Part shown: positions 43,407 through 52,944 of the stretch, in pieces
Position numbering within the stretch: the first letter of the stretch is position 1
Layout of the letters: every line of letters starts with the position of its first letter
Source: Pedobacter montanisoli
GTDB taxonomy: Bacteria > Bacteroidota > Bacteroidia > Sphingobacteriales > Sphingobacteriaceae
Direction: 5' to 3'
DNA length: 64,000 bases
NCBI RefSeq assembly: GCF_022809115.1
Contig: NZ_JALGBH010000002.1
Location: 1,181,543-1,245,542, forward strand
Program-made: the position numbers and the translations under genes
The notes under the pieces: generated by a model
Told to the model about the DNA's origin: nothing
The model's database searches: none
What the model saw: the letters and a program-made list of their open reading frames with translations, nothing else

Positions 43407-44390
43407 ATGGAATACAGAAAATTAGGAAATACCGACTTAAAATTATCAGCCATTACTTACGGCGCATTTGCCATAGGTGGCAACATGTGGGGTGGTACAG
43501 AAAAGAAAGATTCTATAGAATCAGTAAAAGCATCTATTGATCATGGTGTTACCACATTAGATACTGCACCTTTCTATGGTTTTGGACTAAGTGAACAAAT
43601 GATAGGCGAAGCCATAAAAGGTTACGATAGAAGTAAAATTCAATTGCTAACCAAGTTTGGAATGGTTTGGGATGGCAGTAACCAGGGAAAAGGCGAGTTT
43701 TTCTTTGATGCAGAAGATGCCGGAAAGAAAATTCCTGTTTATAAATATGCTTCTAAGGCCAATGTAATTAAAGAAGTTGAAGAGAGCTTAAAGCGTTTAC
43801 AAACAGATTATATCGATTTATTGCAAATTCACTGGCCTGATCAAAGTACGCCTATCTCAGAAACCATGGAAGCATTGGAATTACTGTTGCAACAAGGTAA
43901 AATCCGTGCCGCAGGTGTAAGCAATTACAGCGTAGAACAGGTTACCGAAGCACGTAAAACTCTAAATATTGCCAGCAATCAGGTGGGTTACAGCATGCTG
44001 AACCGCGGCATTGAAAAAGAACTGGTGCCTTATGCCTTAGAACATAACTTAGGCATTATTGTTTATAGTCCGATGGAGAGAGGCCTGTTAACAGGTAAAT
44101 ATTTTAAAGATGGTAAACTGAAAGATAACGATCACCGTAATGGCTATTTTCAGCAATTTGATATGGTTAAAGTAAAAACCTTTTTAGACACCATTAGTCC
44201 GTTAGCAGAGCGAAAAAATGCCACACTTTCGCAATTGGTGTTGCGCTGGACAAGTTTACAACCTGCAATTACCGTTGTACTGGCAGGTGCAAGAAATGCA
44301 GAGCAGGCTATTGCCAATGCAGGAGCCATGAACATTGACCTTACGGCAGAAGAGTTAGCATTTATTGACACAGCGCTTTTAAAAGTTTAA
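43407..44390 (+). CDS. aldo/keto reductase
   Basis: A 327-residue (beta/alpha)8 oxidoreductase: MEYRKLGNTDLKLSAITYGAFAIGG, DTAPFYGFGLSEQMIGEAI (catalytic D and Y), QIHWPD with the conserved His, GVSNYSVEQV, and a NADPH-binding C terminus (VVLAGARNAEQAIANAGAM). The AKR11/AKR12-like pattern suggests a general NADPH-dependent aldehyde reductase. It starts two bases after the quinol monooxygenase gene, extending the redox operon. Confidence 0.92.
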   Translation: MEYRKLGNTDLKLSAITYGAFAIGGNMWGGTEKKDSIESVKASIDHGVTTLDTAPFYGFGLSEQMIGEAIKGYDRSKIQLLTKFGMVWDGSNQGKGEFFFDAEDAGKKIPVYKYASKANVIKEVEESLKRLQTDYIDLLQIHWPDQSTPISETMEALELLLQQGKIRAAGVSNYSVEQVTEARKTLNIASNQVGYSMLNRGIEKELVPYALEHNLGIIVYSPMERGLLTGKYFKDGKLKDNDHRNGYFQQFDMVKVKTFLDTISPLAERKNATLSQLVLRWTSLQPAITVVLAGARNAEQAIANAGAMNIDLTAEELAFIDTALLKV

Positions 44391-44455
44391 TCGCCCGAAA
44401 TATAAATTACAGATCATTAAATAACAGATCATTAAATATTTAAAACCCGAATGCC

Positions 44456-44946
44456 ATGTTGAACGAAAAAACAGCAGGTTTCACACGTGCCAACCATGTT
44501 GGTATTACGGTGAGCAATTTAGAAAAATCAATCGCTTTTTATGAAGCATTAACAGGAACCAAAGTTTCTAATATTGATGAAATAGGTGGCCAGAGAATGG
44601 CTAAAACCCAAGGATTGGAAGATACACGCATCAAATATGCCAATCTTCATTTAGATAACCTGAATATTGATATTTAGAATATGTAATTCCTGCTCCTGAA
44701 AAAACGTCTTACCAAAACAATCAGATCAGTGCAATGCATTTATGTTTCGAGGTAGATAATATAGATGCGGCTATGGCTCGTCTAAAAGCAATTGGGATAG
44801 AACCTGAGGGTGAACCTATTGTTTTTCAAGAAGAAGATGGATTAAAATCAGGATTTGGTACAGCGGTAGCTTATTTTCAGGATCCCGATGGAACCAATTT
44901 AGAGATTATTGCACCACAAGGACCTTTTAAACGTAAAAACAGTTAA
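44456..44946 (+). pseudogene. VOC (glyoxalase-like) family gene with a single-base frameshift
   Basis: The frame from 44456 encodes FTRANHVGITVSNLEKSIAFYEALTG...NLHLDNLNIDI and stops at 44675-44677. Adding one T to the T3 run at 44673-44675 restores LEYVIPAPEKTSYQNNQISAMHLCFEVDNID and continues without interruption to 44946 (YFQDPDGTNLEIIAPQ). Both halves together are a complete ~164-residue two-module VOC protein with the usual metal-site positions (H15 region, E near the end). Either a true pseudogene or a sequencing error in a homopolymer. Context: end of the LysR-linked redox set. Confidence 0.88.
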
Positions 44947-44970
44947 TTAAGCTACTTTAATAACAGCAAA

Positions 44971-45003
44971 CCCCATTTAATTAATGATTAAATAGGGCTT
45001 TTT
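44971..45003 (+). terminator. terminator after the VOC gene
   Basis: CCCCATTTAAT / ATTAAATAGGG stem with a short loop, then CTTTTT. Confidence 0.7.
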
Positions 45004-45088
45004 AATGTATTTTAAAGAGAGAAATTAGAAGCGCATGAAGAAAAATTTATAATTTAACGTTACGGTTAATTAAAAACTGTTTTACTGC

Positions 45089-46330
45089 ATGGAAAATTAC
45101 AGCATCGTAATTATGATCATGGCGCTGATGATCGTCACTTCTGCTTTAGCAGACCGCATAAAAATACCTGCTCCTGTTCTTCTTATCCTTACAGGCATTG
45201 CTATTGGTCTTATTCCTACTATGCCTGAAATTGCTCTAGCTCCCGAAATTGTGATGCTTATTTTCTTACCTCCCCTGCTTTATGATGCAGCTTTTAACAT
45301 TTCTTTTACCGACTTCAGAACCAATATCAACACCATTAGTAAGCTGGCCATAGGTTTGGTTTTTTTAACCACAGCAGGCATTGCAGTTGTGGCTCATTAT
45401 ATCATACCAGGTATGACATGGCCATTGGCATTTGTACTCGGTTCTATCCTTTCTGCTACCGATGCTGTTGCTGCCATTGGCATTACCAAGAATTTAGGTT
45501 TATCACACAAAACCATTACCATACTGGAAGGAGAAAGTCTGATTAATGATGCGTCAGCTTTGATTGCCTACCGTTTTGCTGTAGCAGCAGTTACAGGCGT
45601 AGCTTTTATCTGGTGGAAAGCTTCTTTGGATTTTGTACTAGTATTGGCAGGTGGTGCTGCTGTTGGTGTTGTTTTAGCATGGATCTTATCACATTTATTA
45701 CGCCTTTTCAGAACCAACGAAATGGTCATCATCAGTTTAATGTTATTGATGCCTTTTGTGGCTTATTTAATGGCAGAGCATTTTGAAGTTTCAGGAGTAA
45801 TTGCCACCGTTGTTCTAGGTTTAGGCATGGCAAAACTAAGTCGCAGCAAATTTCCCGAAAAATTAAAACAGCAATCCAGAAATTTTTGGGATGTAATCAT
45901 TTTTCTTTTGAATGGATTGATCTTTGTCCTGATAGGGTTGCAATTTCCCATTGTGATGAAACAAATACCTGACGGACAGTTACTTTGCAATATAGGATAT
46001 GCTGTCATTATAGGCATTATTGCATTAGCTATCAGGTTATTTAGAGTTTATTGGCAGCAATTTACTTTATTAAAAGCTTTTCAGGGTAAACGTAAAGTAA
46101 AGGAAGAAGCTCTGCTTAATTCGCGCACAAGTTTTATTCTTTCCTGGTCTGGCATGCGTGGTATTGTTTCATTGGCTATTGCATTAGGTTTGCCTACCAC
46201 GTTAAAAACCGGAGAGGCATTTCCTATGCGCAATGAAATTATTTTTCTTTCTATTGCAGTGGTACTGTTTTCTTTATTGGGACAGGGTCTTACGCTGCCC
46301 TGGATAGTAAAGAAAATGGGAAATGATTAA
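45089..46330 (+). CDS. CPA1-type Na+/H+ antiporter
   Basis: A 413-residue integral membrane protein with about 12 hydrophobic helices. Diagnostic segments: ADRIKIPAPVLLILTGIAIGLIP near the start, LPPLLYDAAFNISFTDF, GSILSATDAVAAIGITKNLG, GESLINDASALIAYRFAV (the CPA1 ND pair), and a terminal SWSGMRGIVSLAIALGLP. It exchanges cytoplasmic Na+ for H+ for pH and salt homeostasis. It lacks the long cytoplasmic tail of some NhaP proteins. Convergent with the MBL hydrolase gene, separated by three bases. Confidence 0.93.
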   Translation: MENYSIVIMIMALMIVTSALADRIKIPAPVLLILTGIAIGLIPTMPEIALAPEIVMLIFLPPLLYDAAFNISFTDFRTNINTISKLAIGLVFLTTAGIAVVAHYIIPGMTWPLAFVLGSILSATDAVAAIGITKNLGLSHKTITILEGESLINDASALIAYRFAVAAVTGVAFIWWKASLDFVLVLAGGAAVGVVLAWILSHLLRLFRTNEMVIISLMLLMPFVAYLMAEHFEVSGVIATVVLGLGMAKLSRSKFPEKLKQQSRNFWDVIIFLLNGLIFVLIGLQFPIVMKQIPDGQLLCNIGYAVIIGIIALAIRLFRVYWQQFTLLKAFQGKRKVKEEALLNSRTSFILSWSGMRGIVSLAIALGLPTTLKTGEAFPMRNEIIFLSIAVVLFSLLGQGLTLPWIVKKMGND

Positions 46331-46333
46331 TCT

Positions 46334-47374
46334 TTAGCTTTGCTCCCACCATTTGGCCCAGGTTTTTCCCAACTGATTCAAATTTACTTTCTCTCCTATT
46401 TTAGGCAGGGTTATAGCTAGTCTATTTGTTTCGGCCAGTAAAGATACCTGTTGTAAAGGTTCATACCAGGGATGTTGTGCAAGCTTAAATTTAGAGTGGT
46501 GTACAGGCATAAAATTCGCCGCCTTTAATTCCTGTACCTCTTTAATAATTTCATTAGGTAATGAGTGGATATAAGGCCAGTTTTCATTGTACTGTCCGCA
46601 TTCAAGCAAGGCTAAATCAAAAGGCCCAAATTGCTCTCCTATACTTTTAAAATGTGGTCCGTAACCACTATCACCGCCCAGAAAGATTTTTTTAGTAGGT
46701 GTTTGTAAAACAAAAGAAGTCCAAAGCGAAATGTTTCGGGCAAAAAGCCTGCCCGAAAAATGCCTGGCTGGTGTTAAAGTAATGCTAAAACCTGTTGCTA
46801 GATCAACACGTTCATACCAGTTCTTTTCGATCAGTTTAGTTTTATCCCAGCCCCAGTATTCAAAATGCTGCGCCACGCCTAAACCACAAATCACTTGATT
46901 TACTTTGTCTTTTAACAGCTGTATGGTTTTATAATCCAGATGATCCCAGTGATCATGCGAAATCAACAGTACATCAATATGGGGCATATCAGCAACCTGG
47001 TAATAATTGCTTCCTGCAAAGGCTTTTACAGAACCCGGTAAAGGTGATGCACTGCCACTAAAAACAGGATCAATTAAAAACTTCAATCCATCTACCTGTG
47101 TAAAATAAGAGCTGTGTCCAAACCAGATCAGTACATTCTCATCAGGTAACAAATTTTTAAGATCTGTTTTTATAAAAGGGATTGGATGCACAGGACTGGT
47201 TTCAGGATGTTTACCCAAAAAATTCCAAAGCACCTTTAACATACTCTGGCCTTCTGCCAAGGCCGGTGTAGGTTCCTGGTTTTGAAATTGCCCGTCTTTA
47301 TAATTAGAAAGTGTTTTAAAATAGTGTTTCCGTTCTGTATCAGGAAATTGACCCATCTTTTTCTTTAAACTCAT
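46334..47374 (-). CDS. MBL-fold metallo-hydrolase (NAPE-PLD/UlaG-like)
   Basis: A 346-residue metallo-beta-lactamase-fold protein: VLIWFGHSSYFTQVDGLKFLIDPVF, then the dinuclear metal motif SHDHWDHLD (H140-x-H142-x-D144-H145), GLGVAQHFEYWGW, and IFLGGDSGYGPHFKSIGEQFGPFDLALLECGQYN. The layout fits N-acyl-phosphatidylethanolamine phospholipase D-like enzymes; the substrate is unknown. No signal peptide. Confidence 0.9.
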   Translation of the reverse strand: MSLKKKMGQFPDTERKHYFKTLSNYKDGQFQNQEPTPALAEGQSMLKVLWNFLGKHPETSPVHPIPFIKTDLKNLLPDENVLIWFGHSSYFTQVDGLKFLIDPVFSGSASPLPGSVKAFAGSNYYQVADMPHIDVLLISHDHWDHLDYKTIQLLKDKVNQVICGLGVAQHFEYWGWDKTKLIEKNWYERVDLATGFSITLTPARHFSGRLFARNISLWTSFVLQTPTKKIFLGGDSGYGPHFKSIGEQFGPFDLALLECGQYNENWPYIHSLPNEIIKEVQELKAANFMPVHHSKFKLAQHPWYEPLQQVSLLAETNRLAITLPKIGEKVNLNQLGKTWAKWWEQS

Positions 47375-47525
47375 TTACTTTGTTCTTTTTAAAATGCAGA
47401 CCAGTTTTTATTCATCCTGCATTAGCGAATTGAATGTACAAAAATATCAGCTTGCAAAAGTCTATGCCTAAACATTTAACAGTTAAATGAAACTTCTGCG
47501 GTTAAAAATCCTCAATCTAATTCCT

Positions 47526-47533
47526 TATTTTTG
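47526..47533 (+). promoter_or_regulatory. candidate -7 box adjacent to the ABC-F start
   Basis: TATTTTTG ends 7 bases before the ATG at 47541, similar to the aminotransferase gene at 7817. The implied transcript would be leaderless or nearly so. Confidence 0.4.
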
Positions 47534-47540
47534 CAGCATA

Positions 47541-49448
47541 ATGATTTCAATAAACAATTTAAGTTTTTTAATTGGCTCAAGAGCCTTATATGACGAAGCA
47601 GACTGGCATATTAAACCCGGAGATAAAGTTGGTTTAATTGGGGCAAACGGCACAGGAAAATCTACGCTTTTAAAGCTGATCGTGGGCGATTACACGCCTA
47701 CTTCGGGCAGTATTTCTATGGCAAAAGATCTTAGGATCGGCTACCTGAACCAGGATTTGCTTTCTATAGACTCGCACCACAGCATTTTACATGTGGCCAT
47801 GGAGGCATTTGAACGTCAGAATAAGCTGCACGATGAGATTGAAGAACTTTTAAAAGTTATAGAAACCGATTACAGTGAAGATGTACTGAACAAGTTGGCA
47901 GAAAAACAACATGAGTTTGATGCTTTAGACGGTTATAATATAGAATACAGAGCACATGAGGTTTTGGCGGGTCTGGGTTTTAGCGATGAAGACCAGTTGC
48001 GTCCATTAAACACATTTTCTGGTGGATGGCGCATGCGGGTAATGTTAGCCAAGATCTTATTACAGGATCCTGACATCTTACTATTAGATGAGCCTACCAA
48101 CCACATGGACTTACCTTCCATTAAGTGGTTGGAAACTTATTTGGGCTCTTTTGAAGGCGCTATTGTGATCGTATCTCACGACAGATATTTCTTAGACCGG
48201 ATCATTAATAAAACTGTAGAATCAAGAAAAGGCAAGCTTACTGTTTATGCAGGTAATTACACTTATTATCTAGAAGAAAAAGCTTTGCGTTCAGAAATAC
48301 AACGTGGCGAGTACAAAAACCAACAGGCTAAAATTAAGCAGGAAGAGCGTTTAATTGAACGCTTTAAAGCTAAAGCGAGCAAGGCTAAAATGGCCCAGTC
48401 ACGTATGAAAGCGTTGGAGAAATTAGATCGGGTTGAGGATGTAGATGATGATAACCCTACGGTAAACTTCAGCTTTAAATTCTCCAAACCTTCTGGCCGT
48501 CATGTTGTGCGCTTAGAAAACGTGAGCAAAAGCTATCCTAACATAAATATTCTAGAAAATGCAGAAGCAATCATAGAAAAAGGGGATAAAATTGCTTTGA
48601 TTGGCGCCAATGGTAAAGGTAAATCTACCTTATTGCGTATTATTGCCGGCACCGAACCTTTTAGCGGAAAAAGTGAACATGGGCATAACGTTACTGAAAC
48701 ATTTTTTGCACAGCACCAGTTAGAATCGCTTCATTTAGATAATTCTATTTTAGAAGAATTGCAGGCCTTTGCGCCTAAACATACCGATACAGAGTTACGT
48801 GGTATTTTAGGTTGTTTTCTGTTTACCGGCGATGATGTATTTAAAAAGATAAAAGTGCTTTCAGGAGGTGAGAAATCGCGGGTAGCTTTGGCCAAATCGC
48901 TTACTACAGATTCTAATTTTCTGATTCTGGATGAGCCTACCAACCATCTGGATATACAATCTGTTAATATTCTGATACAGGCTTTACAACAGTACGAAGG
49001 TACTTTTATTACTGTATCGCACGACAGGTATTTCTTAGATAACATAGCCAATAAGATCTGGTTTATTGAGGGCGAAAAAATTAAGGAATATCCAGGTACT
49101 TATGCCGAGTTTGAAGAATGGGATGCCAAAAGGGTAAAACCTGCGCCAAAACCTATTCCCGTAAAACAGGAAGAAAGCAAACCTAAGGCTATAACTACCC
49201 CTGCTCCTAATGTACAGCAGCAACTTAAAAAGTTAAATGATCAGCTTAAAAAAGTTGAAGAAGAAATTTCAGTATTCGAGATAAACGTAAAGAAACTGGA
49301 AGCAGAACTTGCACGTGAGGAGGTTTTTAGTGACCCGAAGAAATTAGAAGAAGTAAATCTGCAATACCTTACCGAAAAAGAACTTTTAAACGCTGCTCAA
49401 AACGGCTGGGAAGAGCTTGCTTCTGAAATCATGACTTTAGAAGGTTAA
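47541..49448 (+). CDS. ABC-F family ATPase
   Basis: A 635-residue protein with two ABC modules and no membrane segment: Walker A GANGTGKST and GANGKGKST, signatures FSGGWRMRVMLAK and LSGGEKSRVALAK, Walker B LLLDEPTNHMD and LILDEPTNHLD, a linker of charged helices (about 245-300), and a C-terminal coiled coil (VQQQLKKLNDQLKKVEEEISVFE). ABC-F proteins act on ribosomes (translation factors or antibiotic-target protectors). The open frame extends upstream to 47487, but the ATG at 47541 (MISINNLSFLIG) fits the family and keeps the promoter box upstream. Confidence 0.93.
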   Translation: MISINNLSFLIGSRALYDEADWHIKPGDKVGLIGANGTGKSTLLKLIVGDYTPTSGSISMAKDLRIGYLNQDLLSIDSHHSILHVAMEAFERQNKLHDEIEELLKVIETDYSEDVLNKLAEKQHEFDALDGYNIEYRAHEVLAGLGFSDEDQLRPLNTFSGGWRMRVMLAKILLQDPDILLLDEPTNHMDLPSIKWLETYLGSFEGAIVIVSHDRYFLDRIINKTVESRKGKLTVYAGNYTYYLEEKALRSEIQRGEYKNQQAKIKQEERLIERFKAKASKAKMAQSRMKALEKLDRVEDVDDDNPTVNFSFKFSKPSGRHVVRLENVSKSYPNINILENAEAIIEKGDKIALIGANGKGKSTLLRIIAGTEPFSGKSEHGHNVTETFFAQHQLESLHLDNSILEELQAFAPKHTDTELRGILGCFLFTGDDVFKKIKVLSGGEKSRVALAKSLTTDSNFLILDEPTNHLDIQSVNILIQALQQYEGTFITVSHDRYFLDNIANKIWFIEGEKIKEYPGTYAEFEEWDAKRVKPAPKPIPVKQEESKPKAITTPAPNVQQQLKKLNDQLKKVEEEISVFEINVKKLEAELAREEVFSDPKKLEEVNLQYLTEKELLNAAQNGWEELASEIMTLEG

Positions 49449-49523
49449 TTCCTTCATTTCTACATCTGACCCTTAATTATGAATAAAGATTGTATATTTA
49501 AGATCTTTAAGCTTTTATAATTA

Positions 49524-50786
49524 ATGGTCAGATTTTTATTTTTTGCTTTACTACTTTTTACAGTACAGGGGCTTAAAGCTCAGAATCAGGTTTACGAGAA
49601 TAAAGTTTTTAAATCTAATCTGAAAACCGTTCAATGCTATAACAGCCAGAAAGAGCAGTCTTTTCCTATCATCAATTTAAAGAGTAACGAAACCATCACT
49701 TTTGCTTTTGATGATTTAGATGGCGGGCAGAAAAATTACAGCTATACCATAGAACATTGTACCTATGACTGGAAATCGTCCAGGTTAAATACAATGGATT
49801 ATCTCGAGACTTTTAAAGAAGATATTATTTTCAATTATAAATACTCCTTTAATACATTGGTAAAATTTACCAATTACCGTTTAACACTGCCTAATGATCA
49901 GATTAAACCTAAAATTGCAGGTAATTATATTTTAAAGGTGTATGAAAATAACAAACCCGAAAACGTGGTAATTACGCAACGTTTTTATATTAGCAATAAT
50001 ACGGTTAATGTGGGTGCAGAAGTTGTTCCAAGTACCGATGTTGCCAATCGCAACACTAAACAAAAGGTCAATTTCACTATTTTTCATCAGATACCTATTG
50101 CAAACCCCAACTCAGATATTAAAGCGGTGGTTATGCAGAACAATATTCCTTACAGTAAAATTGTAAATACCAAACCCTTATACATCAGACAAGGCTCATT
50201 GGTTTATGATGAATTAAACGCCAATGAATTTTGGGGTAGTAATGAATTCAGAAAATTTGATACCCGCAGCTTCAGGTACAATGCAGAACATGTTGCAGAT
50301 ATTTACCGGGACAGTATCCAGAATGTGATTTTATCTACAGATCTGGCCAATAAATCTTCAAGGTACAGCAACCAGTTTGACGAAAATGGCAATTTCTTTA
50401 TTAGAAATACTGATGGAAGGGATAACATAACAGATAGTGATTATGCGGCTGTTTACTTTACCTTGAGTGCAACGCCTCCAACAGCTGGCGGCACGGCATA
50501 CATTGTGGGTGCATTTAACAATTATGCTTTAACCAATGAGAACAAGCTTACCTACGATGAAGCAAAAGGCAGATTTCATGGCAAGATCAAACTTAAACAG
50601 GGTTTATATGATTTTAAATACATCTGGTTAGATGAAAATAACAAAATCAATGAAACAGCCTTTGAAGGTTCGTTTTTCGAAACAGAGAACAACTATCAGG
50701 TACTGGTTTATCACCGTAGGCCAGGTAGCAGATTTGATGACCTGATAGGTTTTGCCAATATCAACAATGTAAAAAATGCTAAATAG
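49524..50786 (+). CDS. DUF5103 / type IX secretion system plug protein
   Basis: A 420-residue exported protein (signal MVRFLFFALLLFTVQGLKAQ). It matches DUF5103: VYENKVFKSNLKTVQCYNSQKEQSFPIINLKSNETITFAFDDLDGGQKNYSYTIEHC near the N terminus, IRQGSLVYDELNANEFWGSNEFRKFDTRSF in the middle, and YNDFKYIWLDE-type strands at the end. The plug is a partner of the SprA/Sov outer-membrane translocon of T9SS (family knowledge). It fits with the T9SS cargo genes in this window. Confidence 0.88.
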   Translation: MVRFLFFALLLFTVQGLKAQNQVYENKVFKSNLKTVQCYNSQKEQSFPIINLKSNETITFAFDDLDGGQKNYSYTIEHCTYDWKSSRLNTMDYLETFKEDIIFNYKYSFNTLVKFTNYRLTLPNDQIKPKIAGNYILKVYENNKPENVVITQRFYISNNTVNVGAEVVPSTDVANRNTKQKVNFTIFHQIPIANPNSDIKAVVMQNNIPYSKIVNTKPLYIRQGSLVYDELNANEFWGSNEFRKFDTRSFRYNAEHVADIYRDSIQNVILSTDLANKSSRYSNQFDENGNFFIRNTDGRDNITDSDYAAVYFTLSATPPTAGGTAYIVGAFNNYALTNENKLTYDEAKGRFHGKIKLKQGLYDFKYIWLDENNKINETAFEGSFFETENNYQVLVYHRRPGSRFDDLIGFANINNVKNAK

Positions 50787-50811
50787 TTGGTGCACATCTC
50801 AACAATAAAAA

Positions 50812-50873
50812 AGGTTGTTTAAAAACCACTCCTGCTTAGTTTAAGCTCAATTAGTGTGATTTTTAAACAACCT
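50812..50873. terminator. long bidirectional hairpin between plug gene and mscL
   Basis: AGGTTGTTTAAAAA pairs perfectly with TTTTTAAACAACCT (14 bp). Inside, CACT/AGTG and GCTTA/TAAGC extend the structure. It lies between converging genes and can serve both. Confidence 0.65.
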
Positions 50874-50897
50874 GCCTTAAAAAGATCTCTGCTATTC

Positions 50898-51338
50898 TTA
50901 TTTATTCTTTAGCAAATCGCGAATCTCAGTAAGCAATACCTGCTCTTGAGTAGGTGCTGGTGGAGCTGCCGGTGCTGGTTCTTCTTTTCTTCTTAATTGA
51001 TTAATCCCTTTTACCATTAAGAATACTGCAAAAGCTAATAAAATAAAATTGATTGCGACTGTAATAAAGTTACCATAAGCAAAAACAACGGCATTTTCTA
51101 CAGCTTGAGCATCGGCTAAAGCCATTCCGTCTTTAATGCCGCTTGTTGGATCTTTTAAAACTAAGTACATATTACTAAAATCTGGCGAACCAATAATAGC
51201 AGAAACAATTGGCATTACAAGGTCTTTTACAACACTATCAACAATTTTTCCAAATGCACCTCCAATAATTACCCCAACTGCAAGATCCATTACATTGCCT
51301 TTAACGGCAAATTCTTTAAATTCTTTTACAAATCCCAT
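50898..51338 (-). CDS. mscL: large-conductance mechanosensitive channel
   Basis: A 146-residue channel. Start [45 protein letters not shown] is the conserved N-terminal helix and TM1 of MscL. The second TM ([23 protein letters not shown]) and a short helical tail ([12 protein letters not shown]) follow. It opens under hypo-osmotic stretch to release solutes. Confidence 0.97.
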   Translation of the reverse strand: MGFVKEFKEFAVKGNVMDLAVGVIIGGAFGKIVDSVVKDLVMPIVSAIIGSPDFSNMYLVLKDPTSGIKDGMALADAQAVENAVVFAYGNFITVAINFILLAFAVFLMVKGINQLRRKEEPAPAAPPAPTQEQVLLTEIRDLLKNK

Positions 51339-51437
51339 AAGTAATTTCTGTTTAAATTTTTAAAACTCTATTTTAAAATAAACTCCTAAAAGTAGTTTAT
51401 AAAATTAAATTAATAAAAAAAATCTAAAGCATTTATG

Positions 51438-51445
51438 TATTTTTG
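51438..51445 (+). promoter_or_regulatory. candidate -7 box for rpoN
   Basis: TATTTTTG, 23 bases before the ATG at 51469, matches TAnnTTTG. No -33 TTG seen. Confidence 0.4.
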
Positions 51446-51468
51446 AAAACTTTAACCACTCGTCAGGT

Positions 51469-52944
51469 ATGCTAAAACAAAATCTTCAGCAAAAACTGTT
51501 ACAAAAACTTTCACCTCAGCAAATTCAATTCATCAAATTGTTGCAGGTACCAACTGTTGCTTTAGATACGCGTATCAAAGAAGAATTAGAAGAAAATCCT
51601 GCATTAGAAGATTCGAGCTTAATTTCTTTAGATGAACCTAAAGGCGAATATGACGATCTTAATGATGACAAACAGGATTATGACGAGAACAGTGGTGAAG
51701 AAAGTTCTTTAGATGAGTTTAATGTAGATGATTATCTACAGGATGATGATTCAAGCGATTACAGCACCTCTTTTAATAACGGCGATGATGATGACGATAA
51801 AAAGGAAACACCTATAGCGGTTGAAAGCACTTTTTTTGAAAGCCTTCAGCAACAATTGGATCTGGTACCTCTGTCTAATCAGGATTTTGTAATTGGCAAG
51901 CAAATTATTGGCAGTCTTGATGATGATGGTTATTTACGCAGACCCATCACATCCATGATAGATGACCTGGCCTTTTCGCAAAATGTAATTGTTGAGGAAG
52001 ATGATGTAGTAGAAATGCTTAAGGTGATCCAGAATTTTGATCCGGCGGGCATTGCAGCCAGAGATCTGCAGGAATGTTTAAGCTTACAATTAAAACGAAA
52101 AGACACTTCAAATCCCATCATTAAAAAAGCGATTGAGGTTGTTGAACATCATTTAGAAGAATTTACCAAAAAACATTACGATAAACTTGAAAAATCTGTA
52201 GGTATTAGCAGTGAAGAGTTAAAAGAAGTGGTTAATGAGATCTTAAAGCTTAATCCTAAGCCGGGAGACTCAAACCAGGTTACTACAAAACAGCTACAAA
52301 TTATACCCGATTTTCATATCAGCAATAACGATGGCACTTTAATTTTAACGTTAAATGCCCGTAATGCTCCTGAGTTGCGAGTTAGCCGCTCTTATATGGA
52401 AATGTTTGATCATTATGAGAAAGCCTCTCAAAAAGATAAAAAACTTAAAGAAGCAGTACAGTTTGTTAAACAGAAATTGGACTCTGCCAAATGGTTTATT
52501 GATGCTATTAAGCAAAGACAACAAACTTTATTGAAAACGATGAATGCCATTATGCATTATCAGTATGAGTATTTTTTAACCGGCGATGAGCGTAAGCTTA
52601 AGCCTATGATCTTAAAAGATATTGCTGATAAAATTGATATGGATATTTCAACGGTTTCGCGTGTAGCCAATTCTAAATATGTGCAAACAGAATTTGGTAC
52701 TTTTCTGCTAAAATCTTTCTTTTCTGAAGCTATACAAACAGAAAGCGGAGAAGAAGTTTCAAACAAAGAGGTTAAAAAAATTCTTGAAGACTGCATTAAC
52801 AAAGAGGATAAACGTAAGCCTCTTGCTGATGAGAAGTTAACAGAAATCCTGAAAGAACATGGTTATAATATAGCCAGAAGAACTGTTGCTAAATACCGTG
52901 AGCAGATGAATATTCCGGTAGCAAGGCTACGCAAAGAGCTATAA
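51469..52944 (+). CDS. rpoN: RNA polymerase sigma-54 factor
   Basis: A 491-residue sigma-54. Region I: LKQNLQQKLLQKLSPQQIQFIKLLQVPTVALDTRIKEELEENPALE. An acidic region II (DDLNDDKQDYDENSGEESS...DDDDDKK) follows, then the core-binding region and the DNA-binding end with the RpoN box ARRTVAKYREQMNIP. Transcribes genes with -24/-12 promoters together with enhancer-binding ATPases. Its stop overlaps the convergent PorP gene by 6 bases. Confidence 0.97.
   Translation: MLKQNLQQKLLQKLSPQQIQFIKLLQVPTVALDTRIKEELEENPALEDSSLISLDEPKGEYDDLNDDKQDYDENSGEESSLDEFNVDDYLQDDDSSDYSTSFNNGDDDDDKKETPIAVESTFFESLQQQLDLVPLSNQDFVIGKQIIGSLDDDGYLRRPITSMIDDLAFSQNVIVEEDDVVEMLKVIQNFDPAGIAARDLQECLSLQLKRKDTSNPIIKKAIEVVEHHLEEFTKKHYDKLEKSVGISSEELKEVVNEILKLNPKPGDSNQVTTKQLQIIPDFHISNNDGTLILTLNARNAPELRVSRSYMEMFDHYEKASQKDKKLKEAVQFVKQKLDSAKWFIDAIKQRQQTLLKTMNAIMHYQYEYFLTGDERKLKPMILKDIADKIDMDISTVSRVANSKYVQTEFGTFLLKSFFSEAIQTESGEEVSNKEVKKILEDCINKEDKRKPLADEKLTEILKEHGYNIARRTVAKYREQMNIPVARLRKEL

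Noticed and set aside
44456-44677. Two separate small VOC genes instead of one broken gene
   Set aside because: Adding a single T gives one continuous VOC protein with unbroken family similarity, and the second half has no start signal of its own.
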